A stretch of DNA of 64,000 nt from positions 62,001 through 126,000 of the forward strand of contig JAPPMM010000019.1 in the NCBI GenBank assembly GCA_028819075.1. Reading direction: 5' to 3'. A program made the position numbers and the translations under genes. The notes beneath the pieces were generated by a model. The model ran no database searches and was not told where the DNA came from. It saw nothing but the letters and a program-made list of their open reading frames with translations. The stretch is from Gammaproteobacteria bacterium. Lineage in GTDB: Bacteria > Gemmatimonadota > Gemmatimonadetes > Longimicrobiales > Gaopeijiaceae. Numbering within the stretch: the stretch's first letter is position 1; each line of letters starts with the position of its first letter. Below, one piece after another: positions 17,217 through 30,619 of the stretch.

Positions 17217-18541
17217 AGCTGCTCGACTCCGTTCGCGGTTACCCGGTGGGACAGCAGGGGCGTCTGCGGCGGCGGAACGTCCTGAGCGACCCGAATCGCT
17301 CGACGGAGCATCTCCGACGCCCTGTCGGCGTCCTCCGACGTGGCCGCGTACACGACCCCCAGGGTGCTGCCGGCCGCTACCTTTTCCCCGACCTGGACTT
17401 CCAGCCTGAAGCCTACACCGCGGTTGATGGTTGCCCCGAGCCGCGTCCGGCCGCCACCCAGCTCGACCACCCCGTGGCCCAGCGTCCGCGGATCGATGGC
17501 CGCCGCAAAGCCGGACGATTGCGCGCGCACATAGCGGCGAACCCTTGCGGCCGGCAGCCTCTCGGGACGGTGAACCGCCCGGGTGTCGCCGCCCTGAAGC
17601 GCCACCACGCGCGCGAAGCGTTCCAGCGGGCGGCCCGAGTCGAGCGCGGCGGCCGCCCGCGCCCGGGCGCTTCCCGCATCGCGCGCGAGACCTCCGACGA
17701 CCATCATCTGGGCAACCAGGCCGAGCGTCACTTCCCGAAGATCGGCGGGACCGCCGCCGGCCAGGCAGTCCAGCGCCTCCGCCACCTCCAGCGCGTTGCC
17801 GATGGCGCGCCCAAGGGGACGATCCATCGCCGTCACCAGGGCGACCGTCTCGACTCCGGCACGCTCGCCCAGGGTCACCATCGTCCGCGCCAGTTCCAGC
17901 GCGCGCTCGATCCCGGGCAGAAAGGCGCCGGAGCCTGCCTTGACGTCGAGCACCAGCCCGGTCAGCCCCTCCGCGAGCTTCTTGCTCATGATGCTGGTCG
18001 CGATCAGGGGAATCGACGACACCGTGCCGGTCACCGAGCGAAGATCGTAGAGCCGGCGGTCGAGGGGCGCGATCTCCGGGGTCTGCCCGATCATCGCGAA
18101 CCGCTCCCCCTCCAGTATCGACACGAAATCGTCGAGCGCGATGTCGGTGCGGAAGCCCGGAATCGATTCCAGCTTGTCGAGGGTGCCGCCCGTGTGGCCG
18201 AGACCGCGGCCCGACATCATGGGCACGTAGAGCCCCAACTCCGCCGCGAGGGGAGCCAGAACCAGCGACACCTTGTCTCCGACGCCACCCGTAGAGTGCT
18301 TGTCGACCCGCGGGCCATCGAGATGGGAGAGATCCAGCGAGGCTCCCGAGGCGATCATCGTGTCGAGGACGGCATCCAGCTCGGCGCCCGAGAGGCCACG
18401 GAACCAGACGGCCATCAGAAAGGCGGCCATCTGATAGTCGGGGACGTCACCCTCCAGATACGCGCCAAGGAAGGCCTGCAGCTCTCCGGCTTCCAGGGTC
18501 TGGCCGGCGCTCTTGCGCTCGATGATGCGAATCGCGCTCAT
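17213..18541 (-). CDS. deoA: Thymidine/pyrimidine-nucleoside phosphorylase
   Basis: 442 residues. Cleaves thymidine or related nucleosides with phosphate to base and (deoxy)ribose-1-phosphate. Family signatures are intact: DKHSTGGVGDKVSL (the PROSITE-type motif), MSGRGLGHTGGTLDKLESIPGF, and IMSKKLAEGLTGLVLDVKAGSGAF. I chose the start at MSAIRIIERKSAG because homologues begin at this position; an ATG 57 bp upstream (18598) is also possible, and neither has a Shine-Dalgarno. Whether it is thymidine-specific or also takes uridine (Pdp) cannot be told. Salvage fits with the PNP and nucleoside transporter genes at 35-37.6 kb. Confidence 0.92.
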   Translation of the reverse strand: MSAIRIIERKSAGQTLEAGELQAFLGAYLEGDVPDYQMAAFLMAVWFRGLSGAELDAVLDTMIASGASLDLSHLDGPRVDKHSTGGVGDKVSLVLAPLAAELGLYVPMMSGRGLGHTGGTLDKLESIPGFRTDIALDDFVSILEGERFAMIGQTPEIAPLDRRLYDLRSVTGTVSSIPLIATSIMSKKLAEGLTGLVLDVKAGSGAFLPGIERALELARTMVTLGERAGVETVALVTAMDRPLGRAIGNALEVAEALDCLAGGGPADLREVTLGLVAQMMVVGGLARDAGSARARAAAALDSGRPLERFARVVALQGGDTRAVHRPERLPAARVRRYVRAQSSGFAAAIDPRTLGHGVVELGGGRTRLGATINRGVGFRLEVQVGEKVAAGSTLGVVYAATSEDADRASEMLRRAIRVAQDVPPPQTPLLSHRVTANGVEQL

Positions 18542-18661
18542 GGAGGTACGCGGGCGGTCGACGGCGACCGGAGCCGAGTGTGATGTTGTTGGGGTCATTT
18601 GTGAGTGCGGGTAGGATCCAATCCGGAAAACAGCCTCCAGAACAGTGAGAGACAGCCTCGC

Positions 18662-19093
18662 ATGCGCGTGCTCGGCATCGATTATGGCGAACGGCGAATC
18701 GGTGTCGCAATCAGCGATCCGACGGGTACCTTCGCCACGCCCCTGCCTACCCTGACGCGGCGGCGCGGCAAGCGGCCGCCCATGGGCGCCCTCCAGGCGC
18801 TCGCGCGTGACCACGGCGCGATCGCGCTGGTCGTCGGGCTCCCACTCGCCGCAGACGGGACCGAGACGGATTGGTGCGCCGAAGTGCGCCGTTTCGGAGA
18901 TCGACTCGGTGGCAGCCTGGAACTCGACGTGTACTATGTCGACGAGCGCATGACATCCGCCAGCGCGGAGAGGGTCGTACGCTCGCTCGCACTGCCCCGG
19001 CGCAAGCGGGAGCAAAAGGAACGCGTGGATGCGGCGGCGGCCGCACTGATTCTGCAGAGATGGCTGGACGCGGGAGAGAGGCGCCTCAGGTGA
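18662..19093 (+). CDS. ruvX: RuvX/YqgF pre-16S rRNA nuclease family protein
   Basis: 143 residues, the usual length. RNase-H-fold motifs: LGIDYGERRIGVA at the N-terminus, VVGLPLAADG, YYVDERMTSASAE and the C-terminal DAAAAALILQ. In E. coli the orthologue matures the 5' end of 16S rRNA; the Holliday-junction role in the older name is less supported. The stop overlaps the GTG of mltG (GTGA), starting a tight ruvX-mltG-thiE operon. The ruvX/mltG pairing is common in bacteria. Confidence 0.93.
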   Translation: MRVLGIDYGERRIGVAISDPTGTFATPLPTLTRRRGKRPPMGALQALARDHGAIALVVGLPLAADGTETDWCAEVRRFGDRLGGSLELDVYYVDERMTSASAERVVRSLALPRRKREQKERVDAAAAALILQRWLDAGERRLR

Positions 19094-20295
19094 CCAGGTG
19101 GGTGCAGGCCGCGGCGACGGTCATTGCCGGGCTGGTGCGGAAGGTCCCCCGCGGGTGGACGAGGGCCGCGGCCGCCGGCGCGGCTTCGATGCTCCGGAGG
19201 GTCGTCGCCGGAAGCACCTCGGCAACGCGGGCCATCGGCAGGCGGGGCGCGGCCCTGGGCTGGCCGAGGATCGCGCTCGCGACGGCTGCCGGCGTGATCC
19301 TGCTCGGCGGCGGGTCGGTGCTGCTCTGGCTGGCGGCGCCGGTCGAGACGCCCGGCGGCATGCCACCGGACGGCGAGACCGTGGTGTTCACGGTCGCGCC
19401 GGGAGCCACCTTCGGGCAGATCACCGACACGCTGGTGGCGCGCGGACTGATACGCCGACCGCTCCTCTTCCGCGTCTACGCGCGGCTGCGGCGCGACGAG
19501 CGCAACGTTCGCGCCGGCACGTATGCGCTGGACGCCGGAACCGGATGGCCGCGCCTGCTCGACGCCCTCGTCGAAGGCCGGGTCAGGATGGTGGCGGTCA
19601 CCATTCCCGAAGGCTTCACGCTTCCCCGGATCGCCACCCGCGTCGCCGGCATCACCGAACTGCCCGCCGACACCGTGCGCGTCAGGCTGGGCGGGGAAGA
19701 CGCCCACACCCGCTGGAATCTGCCGGGGCCGGGTCTGGAGGGGTACCTGTTTCCGGACACCTACCTCTTCGCCGGCGGTGTCCCGCTCGACGCCGTGGTC
19801 GACGCGATGAGCGAGCGCTACCGGAGCTACTGGACCTCCGAGCGGGAGGCGCGGGCCGCGGAGCTGGGACTGTCGGAGCGGGAGGTGGTGACGCTGGCGT
19901 CGATCATCCAGGCGGAGGCTCGCGCATCCGGCGAAATGCCCGCGATCTCGGCGGTCTACCACAACCGCCTGCGCATCGGCATGCTCCTGCAGGCCGACCC
20001 CACCGTGCTGTACGCCCTGGGCGGCCATCGCCCCCGCCTGCTCTTCGCCGCGATGGACTCGGTAGCCGATCACCCCTACAACACCTACACCCGGGGGGGG
20101 CTTCCCCCCGGCCCCATCGGGGCGCCCGGAGCCGCCGCGCTGGACGCCGCGCTGCATCCGGCCGAGGTGGACTACCTGTACTTCGTCGCCAACGCCGACG
20201 GCTCGCACACCTTCTCGCGCACCCTGAGCGAGCACAACCGCGCGGTCGCGCGGTCGCGGCGGGGGGCCGCCGGAGCGGGTCCGGGCGGCCGATGA
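19090..20295 (+). CDS. mltG: Endolytic murein transglycosylase
   Basis: 401 residues. Cuts nascent glycan strands at the inner membrane and so sets their length. An unusually long, Arg/Ala-rich cytoplasmic N-terminus (about 60 residues) precedes one membrane segment (IALATAAGVILLGGGSVLLWLAA). A LysM-like region and the YceG core follow: PEGFTLPRIA, LEGYLFPDTY, ASIIQAEARASGE with the conserved Glu, YHNRLRIGMLLQADPTVLYALG and NTYTRGGLPPGPI. GTG start chosen because it overlaps the ruvX stop in the same frame. The stop overlaps the thiE ATG. Confidence 0.94.
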   Translation: MTRWVQAAATVIAGLVRKVPRGWTRAAAAGAASMLRRVVAGSTSATRAIGRRGAALGWPRIALATAAGVILLGGGSVLLWLAAPVETPGGMPPDGETVVFTVAPGATFGQITDTLVARGLIRRPLLFRVYARLRRDERNVRAGTYALDAGTGWPRLLDALVEGRVRMVAVTIPEGFTLPRIATRVAGITELPADTVRVRLGGEDAHTRWNLPGPGLEGYLFPDTYLFAGGVPLDAVVDAMSERYRSYWTSEREARAAELGLSEREVVTLASIIQAEARASGEMPAISAVYHNRLRIGMLLQADPTVLYALGGHRPRLLFAAMDSVADHPYNTYTRGGLPPGPIGAPGAAALDAALHPAEVDYLYFVANADGSHTFSRTLSEHNRAVARSRRGAAGAGPGGR

Positions 20296-20942
20296 CCGGC
20301 GCCGCGGACCCGCTCCGGCGCGCGCTCCGCCTGTTGGTAGTCACCCACCCTCGCCCCCGCTGCGGGCGGTCGCCGGAAGAGGTAGTGGGGGAGGTCGTGG
20401 CGGCCGGCGCCACCGCCGTTCAGCTGCGCGACAAGGAGGCGCCGCCGCGCGAACTCCTCGCCCTGGCCCGCCGCCTGCGCGCCGTCACCGCCCGCCACGG
20501 GGCCCTGCTGATCGTGAACGACCGGCTCGACATCGCCCTGGCGGCAGGCGCGGACGGCGTCCACCTGGGCCCCGACGACGTACCCGTCGCGGCGGCGCGC
20601 AGGGTGGTGCCCGACGGCTTCCTGCTGGGTCACTCGACCGACGATCCCGGCGTGGCTCGCCGGGCGGAGGCCGACGGCGCCGACTATCTCGGCTGCGGGA
20701 CCGTCTTCCCCACCACCAGCAAGCCGGACGCGGGCGCGGTCATCGGGGTCGGCGGGCTCGCCGCCGTGGCGCGCTCGGTCGGCATCCCCGTGCTCGCCAT
20801 CGGCGGCGTGACCGCCGAGCGCGTCCCGCTCCTGGGCGGGAGCGGGGCGGGCGGCGTGGCGGTGATCTCGGCGGTGATGGCGGCCCGTCGCCCCGCGAAC
20901 GCCACACGCCGGCTGCGCGAGGCGGTGGAGGGGTGGCGCTGA
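20292..20942 (+). CDS. thiE: Thiamine-phosphate synthase
   Basis: 216 residues, a TIM-barrel enzyme joining HMP-PP and thiazole phosphate to thiamine monophosphate. Conserved elements: AVQLRDKEAP, LLIVNDRLDIALAAGADGVHLG, LGCGTVFPTTSKPDAG and the phosphate-binding GGVTAERVPLL. The start overlaps the mltG stop (ATGA). thiD lies at 34.4 kb, so the thiamine genes are split. It converges on the PHP gene with a 19-bp gap. Confidence 0.94.
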   Translation: MTGAADPLRRALRLLVVTHPRPRCGRSPEEVVGEVVAAGATAVQLRDKEAPPRELLALARRLRAVTARHGALLIVNDRLDIALAAGADGVHLGPDDVPVAAARRVVPDGFLLGHSTDDPGVARRAEADGADYLGCGTVFPTTSKPDAGAVIGVGGLAAVARSVGIPVLAIGGVTAERVPLLGGSGAGGVAVISAVMAARRPANATRRLREAVEGWR

Positions 20943-20961
20943 CGAAGCCCGGCTATCGCCC

Positions 20962-21777
20962 CTACATCCCTCCCGCTTCCAGGAACCCCGCCACTTCATC
21001 CCCGAAGACGCAGAACTTCCCCAATGTTCCCGAGTCGGGACCGTGCCAGTCGGAGCCACCGGTCATCAGCAGGTTCCACGACCGAGCGATCCGTTCCAGC
21101 GAGAGAATGCGCTCGGGTGAAGTTCGGGGCCTGTAGACCTCGATCCCCCTCAGGCCGGCCAGCTTGAGCCCGGGAAGAAGCCCTTCCAGAAGTTCGTAGG
21201 GAGGATGGGCCCAAACCGGAATGCCGCCCGACTCCAGGATGATCCGAATGGCTTCTTCAGCCGAAACGAAGGCCGTTGGAACGTATGCGGGATGCCGGTT
21301 CCCGATGAGCCGGTCGAACGCGTCCGGAACGCTGTCCGCGTACCCCTCCGCCACCAGAGCCCGCGCGAGATGGGGCCGACCCAGGCTGCGGCGCGAGGGC
21401 CCGGCGATTTCGACCACCGACTCGTAGCGCACGTGAACGCCGCGGACGGCAAGCCGCTGGATCATCTCCCGCATCCGCTCTTCGCGCCGGTGGCGGGCCC
21501 GGGTCTCGTACGCGCGCAGCCGGGGCGTCGAGGGATCCACGAAGTAGCCCAGGATGTGGAGCCCCCTGCCCGCGTGCGCCGTGCTGATCTCGATTCCGGA
21601 TACGATCTCGATCGGGACTCGCGCGGCGGCCGCGCGGGCGCCGTCGAGACCCTGGGTGGTGTCGTGGTCGGTGAGCGCGATCACGTCCAGCCGCCCGGCG
21701 GCGGCGGCCTCCACGACACCCGACGGAGGCTCGGAGCCGTCCGAGGCCTGGGAGTGCAGGTGCAGGTCCAGACGCAC
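20962..21777 (-). CDS. PHP-domain phosphoesterase
   Basis: 271 residues. The PHP metal centre is visible: DLHLHSQASDG at the N-terminus, LTDHDTTQGL, GIEIST, and near the end GGSDWHGPD. The layout matches the YciV/RnaseAM-like family, which hydrolyses 3',5'-nucleoside bisphosphates or RNA 5' ends. GTG start, 4 bp after the atpC stop, so it is the last gene of the atp operon; a functional link to ATP synthase is not implied. The exact substrate is inferred only. Confidence 0.85.
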   Translation of the reverse strand: MRLDLHLHSQASDGSEPPSGVVEAAAAGRLDVIALTDHDTTQGLDGARAAAARVPIEIVSGIEISTAHAGRGLHILGYFVDPSTPRLRAYETRARHRREERMREMIQRLAVRGVHVRYESVVEIAGPSRRSLGRPHLARALVAEGYADSVPDAFDRLIGNRHPAYVPTAFVSAEEAIRIILESGGIPVWAHPPYELLEGLLPGLKLAGLRGIEVYRPRTSPERILSLERIARSWNLLMTGGSDWHGPDSGTLGKFCVFGDEVAGFLEAGGM

Positions 21778-21781
21778 CGGT

Positions 21782-24427
<2,646 letters not shown>

Positions 24428-24428
24428 G

Positions 24429-26003
<1,575 letters not shown>

Positions 26004-26030
26004 ACCCTGTCCTGTGGTGCCTCGAAGGCG

Positions 26031-26606
26031 TCAGCCTCCGCCGTTGGTTGTCGCAGTGCCGCCCAGGGATGCCGCCAGCAGCGAGTGCCGCATCCCCTCC
26101 AGGCGGCGTCTCAGGGAACCGTCGTATACGGTGTCGCCCGCCCTCACCACCACTCCGCCGAGGATTTCCGGGTGGACACGGAAGTGGGGAATCGCGGTCC
26201 GGCCGAGCAGTTGCGAGAGCCGGACGGCGACGCTCCTCTGCGCCGCGCCGTCGAGCGCGCGCGCCACCGTCACCTCGACGTGAACCCGCTTGTGGTGTTC
26301 GTCCAGCAGCTCGTTGTAGCTGAGCGCGATCTGCTCGAGCAGCGCCTGCCTGCGCTTGTCGACCGTGACCAGCACGAAGCTGAGAAAGCGTCCCGGGACG
26401 CGACCCTCGAGCGCGGAGCGCAAGACCGCCTTCTTGTCCGCGGCAGCGATGCGCGGCGTGGCCAGGAAGTTTCGCAACCCGGGGCTCTCGTTGAGGGTTC
26501 CGACCAGGGCAGCCAGCGCGTCCTGGTACGCCTCGACCCCCTCGTGACGCTCCGCCAGCGCGAAGAGGGTCTCCGCGTAGTTCCTGGCGACGGTTTCCTC
26601 TCTCAC
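26031..26606 (-). CDS. atpH: ATP synthase F1 delta subunit
   Basis: 191 residues, linking F1 to the peripheral stalk. N-terminal [16 protein letters not shown] and the C-terminal [39 protein letters not shown] are typical. The GTG start at 26606 overlaps the atpF stop (GTGA); no other start fits as well. Confidence 0.95.
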   Translation of the reverse strand: MREETVARNYAETLFALAERHEGVEAYQDALAALVGTLNESPGLRNFLATPRIAAADKKAVLRSALEGRVPGRFLSFVLVTVDKRRQALLEQIALSYNELLDEHHKRVHVEVTVARALDGAAQRSVAVRLSQLLGRTAIPHFRVHPEILGGVVVRAGDTVYDGSLRRRLEGMRHSLLAASLGGTATTNGGG

Positions 26607-27187
26607 GCGTCGCGCCTCTTGCCGATGGCGGAGAGCGACGACAGGTAGTTGTTCACCAGTTCGCGGTCCTCCGGCGCATCCAGACGCTGCCGGACCAGCC
26701 TGGACGCAGCCGCGAGGGCGAGGCCCACGGTCTCCTTGCGGATCGCCTCCAGCACCGCGTCCCGCTCCACCTCGATCTCGCGCCGGGCGCGCTGAACGAT
26801 GGCCGCGCTCTCCTGCCGCGCCTTCGCTTCCAGTTCTCTCCCGAGGCCCGCCGCAGCCTCCTTCGCCTCGGCGATGATGTGCTGCGCCTCGTGGCGCGCC
26901 TCGCGCAATTGCAGCCTGTGCTCGTCGAGCGCGTCGGACGCTTCCTTGCGCAGCCGCGTGGCGTCGTCGATGGAGCTCTGGATGTTCCGTTCCCGGGTCT
27001 CGAGCGCATTCAGGATCGGACCCCAGGCGAATTTGGCGAGGAGCAGAAGCAGGATCAGGAAGACGATCAGCGCCCACAGGCTCAGGCCGGTGTTGATGTC
27101 GAAAAGCCCCATCTCTTCCTGAGCCAGGAGGGATGCGGGAAGGGCGTTGAGTGCTGCCGCCGCGGCAGCCGCCGATAGTGCTCTCAT
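26603..27187 (-). CDS. atpF: ATP synthase F0 b subunit with N-terminal signal-like extension
   Basis: 194 residues, peripheral stalk. The normal b-subunit membrane segment ([28 protein letters not shown]) and the long charged coiled coil ([22 protein letters not shown] onward) are preceded by an extra Ala-rich hydrophobic segment, [23 protein letters not shown], which looks like a cleavable signal peptide. A start at the later Met (MGLFDINTG) would give a conventional b subunit, but has no better ribosome site. The stop overlaps atpH. Confidence 0.94.
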   Translation of the reverse strand: MRALSAAAAAAALNALPASLLAQEEMGLFDINTGLSLWALIVFLILLLLLAKFAWGPILNALETRERNIQSSIDDATRLRKEASDALDEHRLQLREARHEAQHIIAEAKEAAAGLGRELEAKARQESAAIVQRARREIEVERDAVLEAIRKETVGLALAAASRLVRQRLDAPEDRELVNNYLSSLSAIGKRRDA

Positions 27188-27282
27188 AATCGTGACACCA
27201 GGGTTCCCGGACGGACCCCCGAACCCGGCGGGATGTGGGATCCGGCGTGGGTGAAGGACACGCCCGGGGGGACGGTTTCTGG

Positions 27283-27627
<345 letters not shown>

Positions 27628-28533
27628 TCAGTGGGCGTGGCGGATCAGGCCGATGAAGACGGCCGAGAGCATGGCGAAGATGTAGGCCTGCAGGAAGGCC
27701 ACGAACAACTCGAGGACCATCATCAGCGTGGTGGCCGTCACGGAAGCGCCGGCGACCGCCCATCTTGCGAAGGTGAGCTGCGCGAAGATGAAGATGAGGC
27801 CCAGGAGAGAGAAAATGAGCGTGTGTCCCGCCGTCATGTTGGCGAAGAGACGGACGGCGAGGGCGAAGGGCTTGGTCAGCTTGCTCACCACCTCGACCGG
27901 GATCATGACCAGCAGCATGACCGGCTTCATCCACCCGGGAATGCCGGCGGGGACGAAGAAGATGGTGCGCGCGTAGCCCGCTGGACCGAGGGCGCGGAAC
28001 CCGGACACTTCGACAACCAGGAAGGTGACGATCGCGAGCACCGCGGTAACGGAGATGTTTCCCGTCGCCGAAGCCCCCCAGGGGACCAGCCCAAGGAGGT
28101 TCATGGTGAGGATGAAGAAAAAGAGCGTCAGAATGAAGGACGTGTACTTGTCGGCGCCCTCGCCGATGTTCTTGCGCACCACCTCGTCCCGGAAGTAGAG
28201 CACCAGCGCTTCGATCGCGTTCGCGAACCCCGAGGGTGCCTCGTGTACCTTGCGCCGCCGCGCGGTGCGGCCGACCAACGTGAACAGCAACCCGCAGATC
28301 ACCGCCGCCAGCAAGAGGAACACGACGTGTTTGGTGGGCGACAGGTTGACCGCGAGGGGCCCGAGGTGGAGGGGCTCCCACTCCGGCAGATGCCACACCG
28401 CACCGAGCGGACCTTCGATTTCGTGGGCATCCACGATGTGGTGCATCAGGGTGCCGCCGAGATCCAGCCCTTCGCCCTCCGCCCCGTGGGCGGGCGCACC
28501 GTGCCCCTCCTGCAGCAGCGCGGCCGCGATCAT
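27628..28533 (-). CDS. atpB: ATP synthase F0 a subunit
   Basis: 301 residues, the proton channel subunit. The conserved fourth-helix motif is [26 protein letters not shown] with the essential Arg, and the last helices [22 protein letters not shown] match. A periplasmic His/Gly-rich N-terminus of about 70 residues precedes the first membrane helix, longer than in E. coli. GGGGGAG lies six bases before the ATG. Confidence 0.97.
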   Translation of the reverse strand: MIAAALLQEGHGAPAHGAEGEGLDLGGTLMHHIVDAHEIEGPLGAVWHLPEWEPLHLGPLAVNLSPTKHVVFLLLAAVICGLLFTLVGRTARRRKVHEAPSGFANAIEALVLYFRDEVVRKNIGEGADKYTSFILTLFFFILTMNLLGLVPWGASATGNISVTAVLAIVTFLVVEVSGFRALGPAGYARTIFFVPAGIPGWMKPVMLLVMIPVEVVSKLTKPFALAVRLFANMTAGHTLIFSLLGLIFIFAQLTFARWAVAGASVTATTLMMVLELFVAFLQAYIFAMLSAVFIGLIRHAH

Positions 28534-28546
28534 GCGGTCTCCCCCA

Positions 28547-28918
28547 TCAGGCCGCTTCCGCCGCGGACCGCATGCGGGCGGCGAGGAAGACGGGTTCGAG
28601 CATCAGAAGCACGAAGAAGAATGCCGCGCACCCCAGCAGGGTGGTGACGGGGGAAAGAGCCGGCAGCAGCGTCACCGCCAGCCCCACGGCGACTACGGTC
28701 GCCATGCGAACGACCGCGGCGCCGATCCAGACGACCAGCCCCTCGGCGGGCCGTACCGCGTGCTTGCAGAGCAGGGCGAAGGCCGCCACCTGAACCGGAA
28801 ACGTGATGGCGGCCGCGGCCAGGAGGCCGGCCCTGCCGGGGCCGTCGAGCCAGGGGAACATCACGCCGTTTGCGGCGGCCAGGATGGCGAGGGCCGCCCC
28901 CGCGTACTTGAGCGTCAT
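28547..28918 (-). CDS. Small four-helix membrane protein, AtpI-like
   Basis: 123 residues with four predicted membrane helices (ALAILAAANGVMFPW, GLLAAAAITFPVQVAAFALL, LVVWIGAAVVRMATVVAVGLAVTLL, LLGCAAFFFVLLMLEPVFL). Its place between atpZ and atpB is where AtpI (UncI, a c-ring assembly or ion-supply factor) is usually encoded, and the size fits. Sequence identity to AtpI is not obvious by eye, so the assignment rests on position and topology. Its ATG overlaps the atpZ stop (ATGA). Confidence 0.7.
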   Translation of the reverse strand: MTLKYAGAALAILAAANGVMFPWLDGPGRAGLLAAAAITFPVQVAAFALLCKHAVRPAEGLVVWIGAAVVRMATVVAVGLAVTLLPALSPVTTLLGCAAFFFVLLMLEPVFLAARMRSAAEAA

Positions 28919-29187
28919 CGCTCGTGTTCTTCCCGTTCTCTCTGCCGGCGTGGTTCCAGGACGACGTGGTAGTAGAGGCTGTACAAGCCCGCGGCCGCTC
29001 CGACGAAGGCGCCCAGGACGGTGAACACCGGCACCGTCCCCAGCCGGTTGTCCAGCCACCAGCCCACCCACAGGAACAGCCCGGTCGCGAGCGCCAGGGT
29101 CAGCCCCTGGCCCGCAACGCGGGCTGCATCTGCCCGAGGATTCCACGGATCTCCTGCCGGAGCTCGCGGGGGCTTTTCGTCGCCCAC
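28915..29187 (-). CDS. AtpZ/AtpI-family protein
   Basis: 90 residues. Two membrane helices with the motif GLTLALATGLFLWVGWWLDNRLGTVPVFTVLGAFVGAAAGLYSLYY match the AtpZ (F0F1-ATPase-associated, putative Mg/Ca transport) family. GTG start with GGGAGG eight bases upstream. First gene of the atp operon; the -35/-10 pair at 29236-29264 is just upstream. Confidence 0.87.
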   Translation of the reverse strand: MGDEKPPRAPAGDPWNPRADAARVAGQGLTLALATGLFLWVGWWLDNRLGTVPVFTVLGAFVGAAAGLYSLYYHVVLEPRRQREREEHER

Positions 29188-29235
29188 CTGATCAACCTCC
29201 CACCGGTGCGATCCTGCCCCGGAAACAGCCGACAG

Positions 29236-29264
29236 AAGCTAGAAGGTTGGCGCATCCGGCGCAA
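29236..29264 (-). promoter_or_regulatory. Candidate sigma-70-type promoter of the atp operon
   Basis: On the minus strand TTGCGC (29264-29259), a 17-bp spacer and TAGCTT (29241-29236). The match to consensus is moderate (TTG--- and TA---T) but spacing is ideal and it lies 49 bp before the atpZ GTG. Confidence 0.4.
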
Positions 29265-29502
29265 CCTCCGGAACGCCCCGTTTTCGCTGGTCCGGGAAGC
29301 ACGCGCGGGCACCCCTTTTTCCACAGCGGCGGCTGGCGCAAGGGGGGCCGGTGCCCGTACCTTCGGCATCGCTCGGCGCGAGCCGGGATCCTGTCCCGAT
29401 AATCGGTTTATTCTCGCTAGGCTTGCGGAATCTGCGATCCCCGCGGATGCGAGGGGCATCCGCCGCCCGTTCCTCGATTCGAACCCGGAGCTGCAGCCTC
29501 AC

Positions 29503-30519
29503 ATGAGAACGCTCGAGAACACGATGGTGGACGATCGGGATCTGCTGTTGCTCGATCGGGTCGGCACGGTCACGCAGGCGCTGCGGAACGAAGTCGCGAA
29601 GCGCATCGTGGGTCAGGAGGCGATCGTGGGCGGGCTTCTCACGGCCCTGCTTGCCAACGGACACGTTCTCCTGGTGGGCGTGCCGGGACTCGCGAAGACG
29701 CTGCTGGTGTCGACCCTCGCCGACGCCCTCGACCTGGAGTTCGGCCGCGTCCAGTTCACGCCCGATCTGATGCCCACGGACATCACCGGCACCGAGGTGA
29801 TCGAGGAGGACCGGACTTCCGGGCGGCGGGTGTTCCGCTTCGTGCGCGGACCCATTTTCGCCAACGTGGTGCTCGCGGACGAGATCAACCGGGCACCGCC
29901 GAAGACCCAGGCGGCGCTCTTGCAGGCCATGCAGGAACGGGCGGTCACGGCATCGGGCGAAACCATGCCCCTCGCTCCTCCGTTCTTCGTGCTGGCGACA
30001 CAGAATCCCATCGAGCAGGAGGGCACGTATCCTCTTCCGGAAGCGCAGCTTGACCGCTTCATGCTCGAGCTGCGGATCGGCTATCCCGATCAGCGGGAGG
30101 AGGAAGAGATCGCCATGAGGACCACCGGCGCCGACGACGGCCTCATCTCGCCCGTCGTTGCCGCGGGAGAGCTGATCGAGCTCCAGAACCTGGTGCGGCG
30201 CGTGCCCGCTTCGCCGGCGCTCATCTCCTTCGCGGTCCGTCTCGCGCGCGCGACCCGCCCCTCTCGGGAAGCGCCCATCGTCACGAGGAAGTACGTGAGC
30301 TGGGGAGCCGGGCCGCGCGCCTCCCAGTTTCTCGTGCTGGGCGCCAAGGCGCGCGCCGCGATGAACGGCGAGGCAATGCCGTCGATCGACGACGTGAGCG
30401 CCGTGGCGGCCGACGTGCTGGCGCATCGCCTGGTGCTGAACTTCGAGGCGGAAGCCGACGGCCGCGGCACGCACGACATCATTCGCGAGCTGCTTGAGGA
30501 GAGCCGCCAGTGGAGGTAG
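29503..30519 (+). CDS. MoxR-family AAA+ ATPase
   Basis: 338 residues. Walker A LLVGVPGLAKTLLV (GxxGxAKT, the MoxR form), Walker B NVVLADEINRAPPKTQAALLQAMQE, and the MoxR signature ATQNPIEQEGTYPLPEAQLDRF. MoxR ATPases act as chaperones that help activate metalloenzymes or envelope complexes, usually with DUF58 and VWA partners. No DUF58 or VWA gene follows here; the next gene encodes a CorC-like protein, so this is an unaccompanied MoxR. The start may be 29503 or the Met at 29524. Confidence 0.93.
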   Translation: MRTLENTMVDDRDLLLLDRVGTVTQALRNEVAKRIVGQEAIVGGLLTALLANGHVLLVGVPGLAKTLLVSTLADALDLEFGRVQFTPDLMPTDITGTEVIEEDRTSGRRVFRFVRGPIFANVVLADEINRAPPKTQAALLQAMQERAVTASGETMPLAPPFFVLATQNPIEQEGTYPLPEAQLDRFMLELRIGYPDQREEEEIAMRTTGADDGLISPVVAAGELIELQNLVRRVPASPALISFAVRLARATRPSREAPIVTRKYVSWGAGPRASQFLVLGAKARAAMNGEAMPSIDDVSAVAADVLAHRLVLNFEAEADGRGTHDIIRELLEESRQWR

Positions 30520-30619
30520 ATCCCAGCAGTACCAGCGCTTCCGAGCCTCCGTCAGGCCGGCGGAGCCGGCCCGCGCGGGTCGGATCGGCGGCCGGTTTCC
30601 CGTGGACGGGAGACCTCCC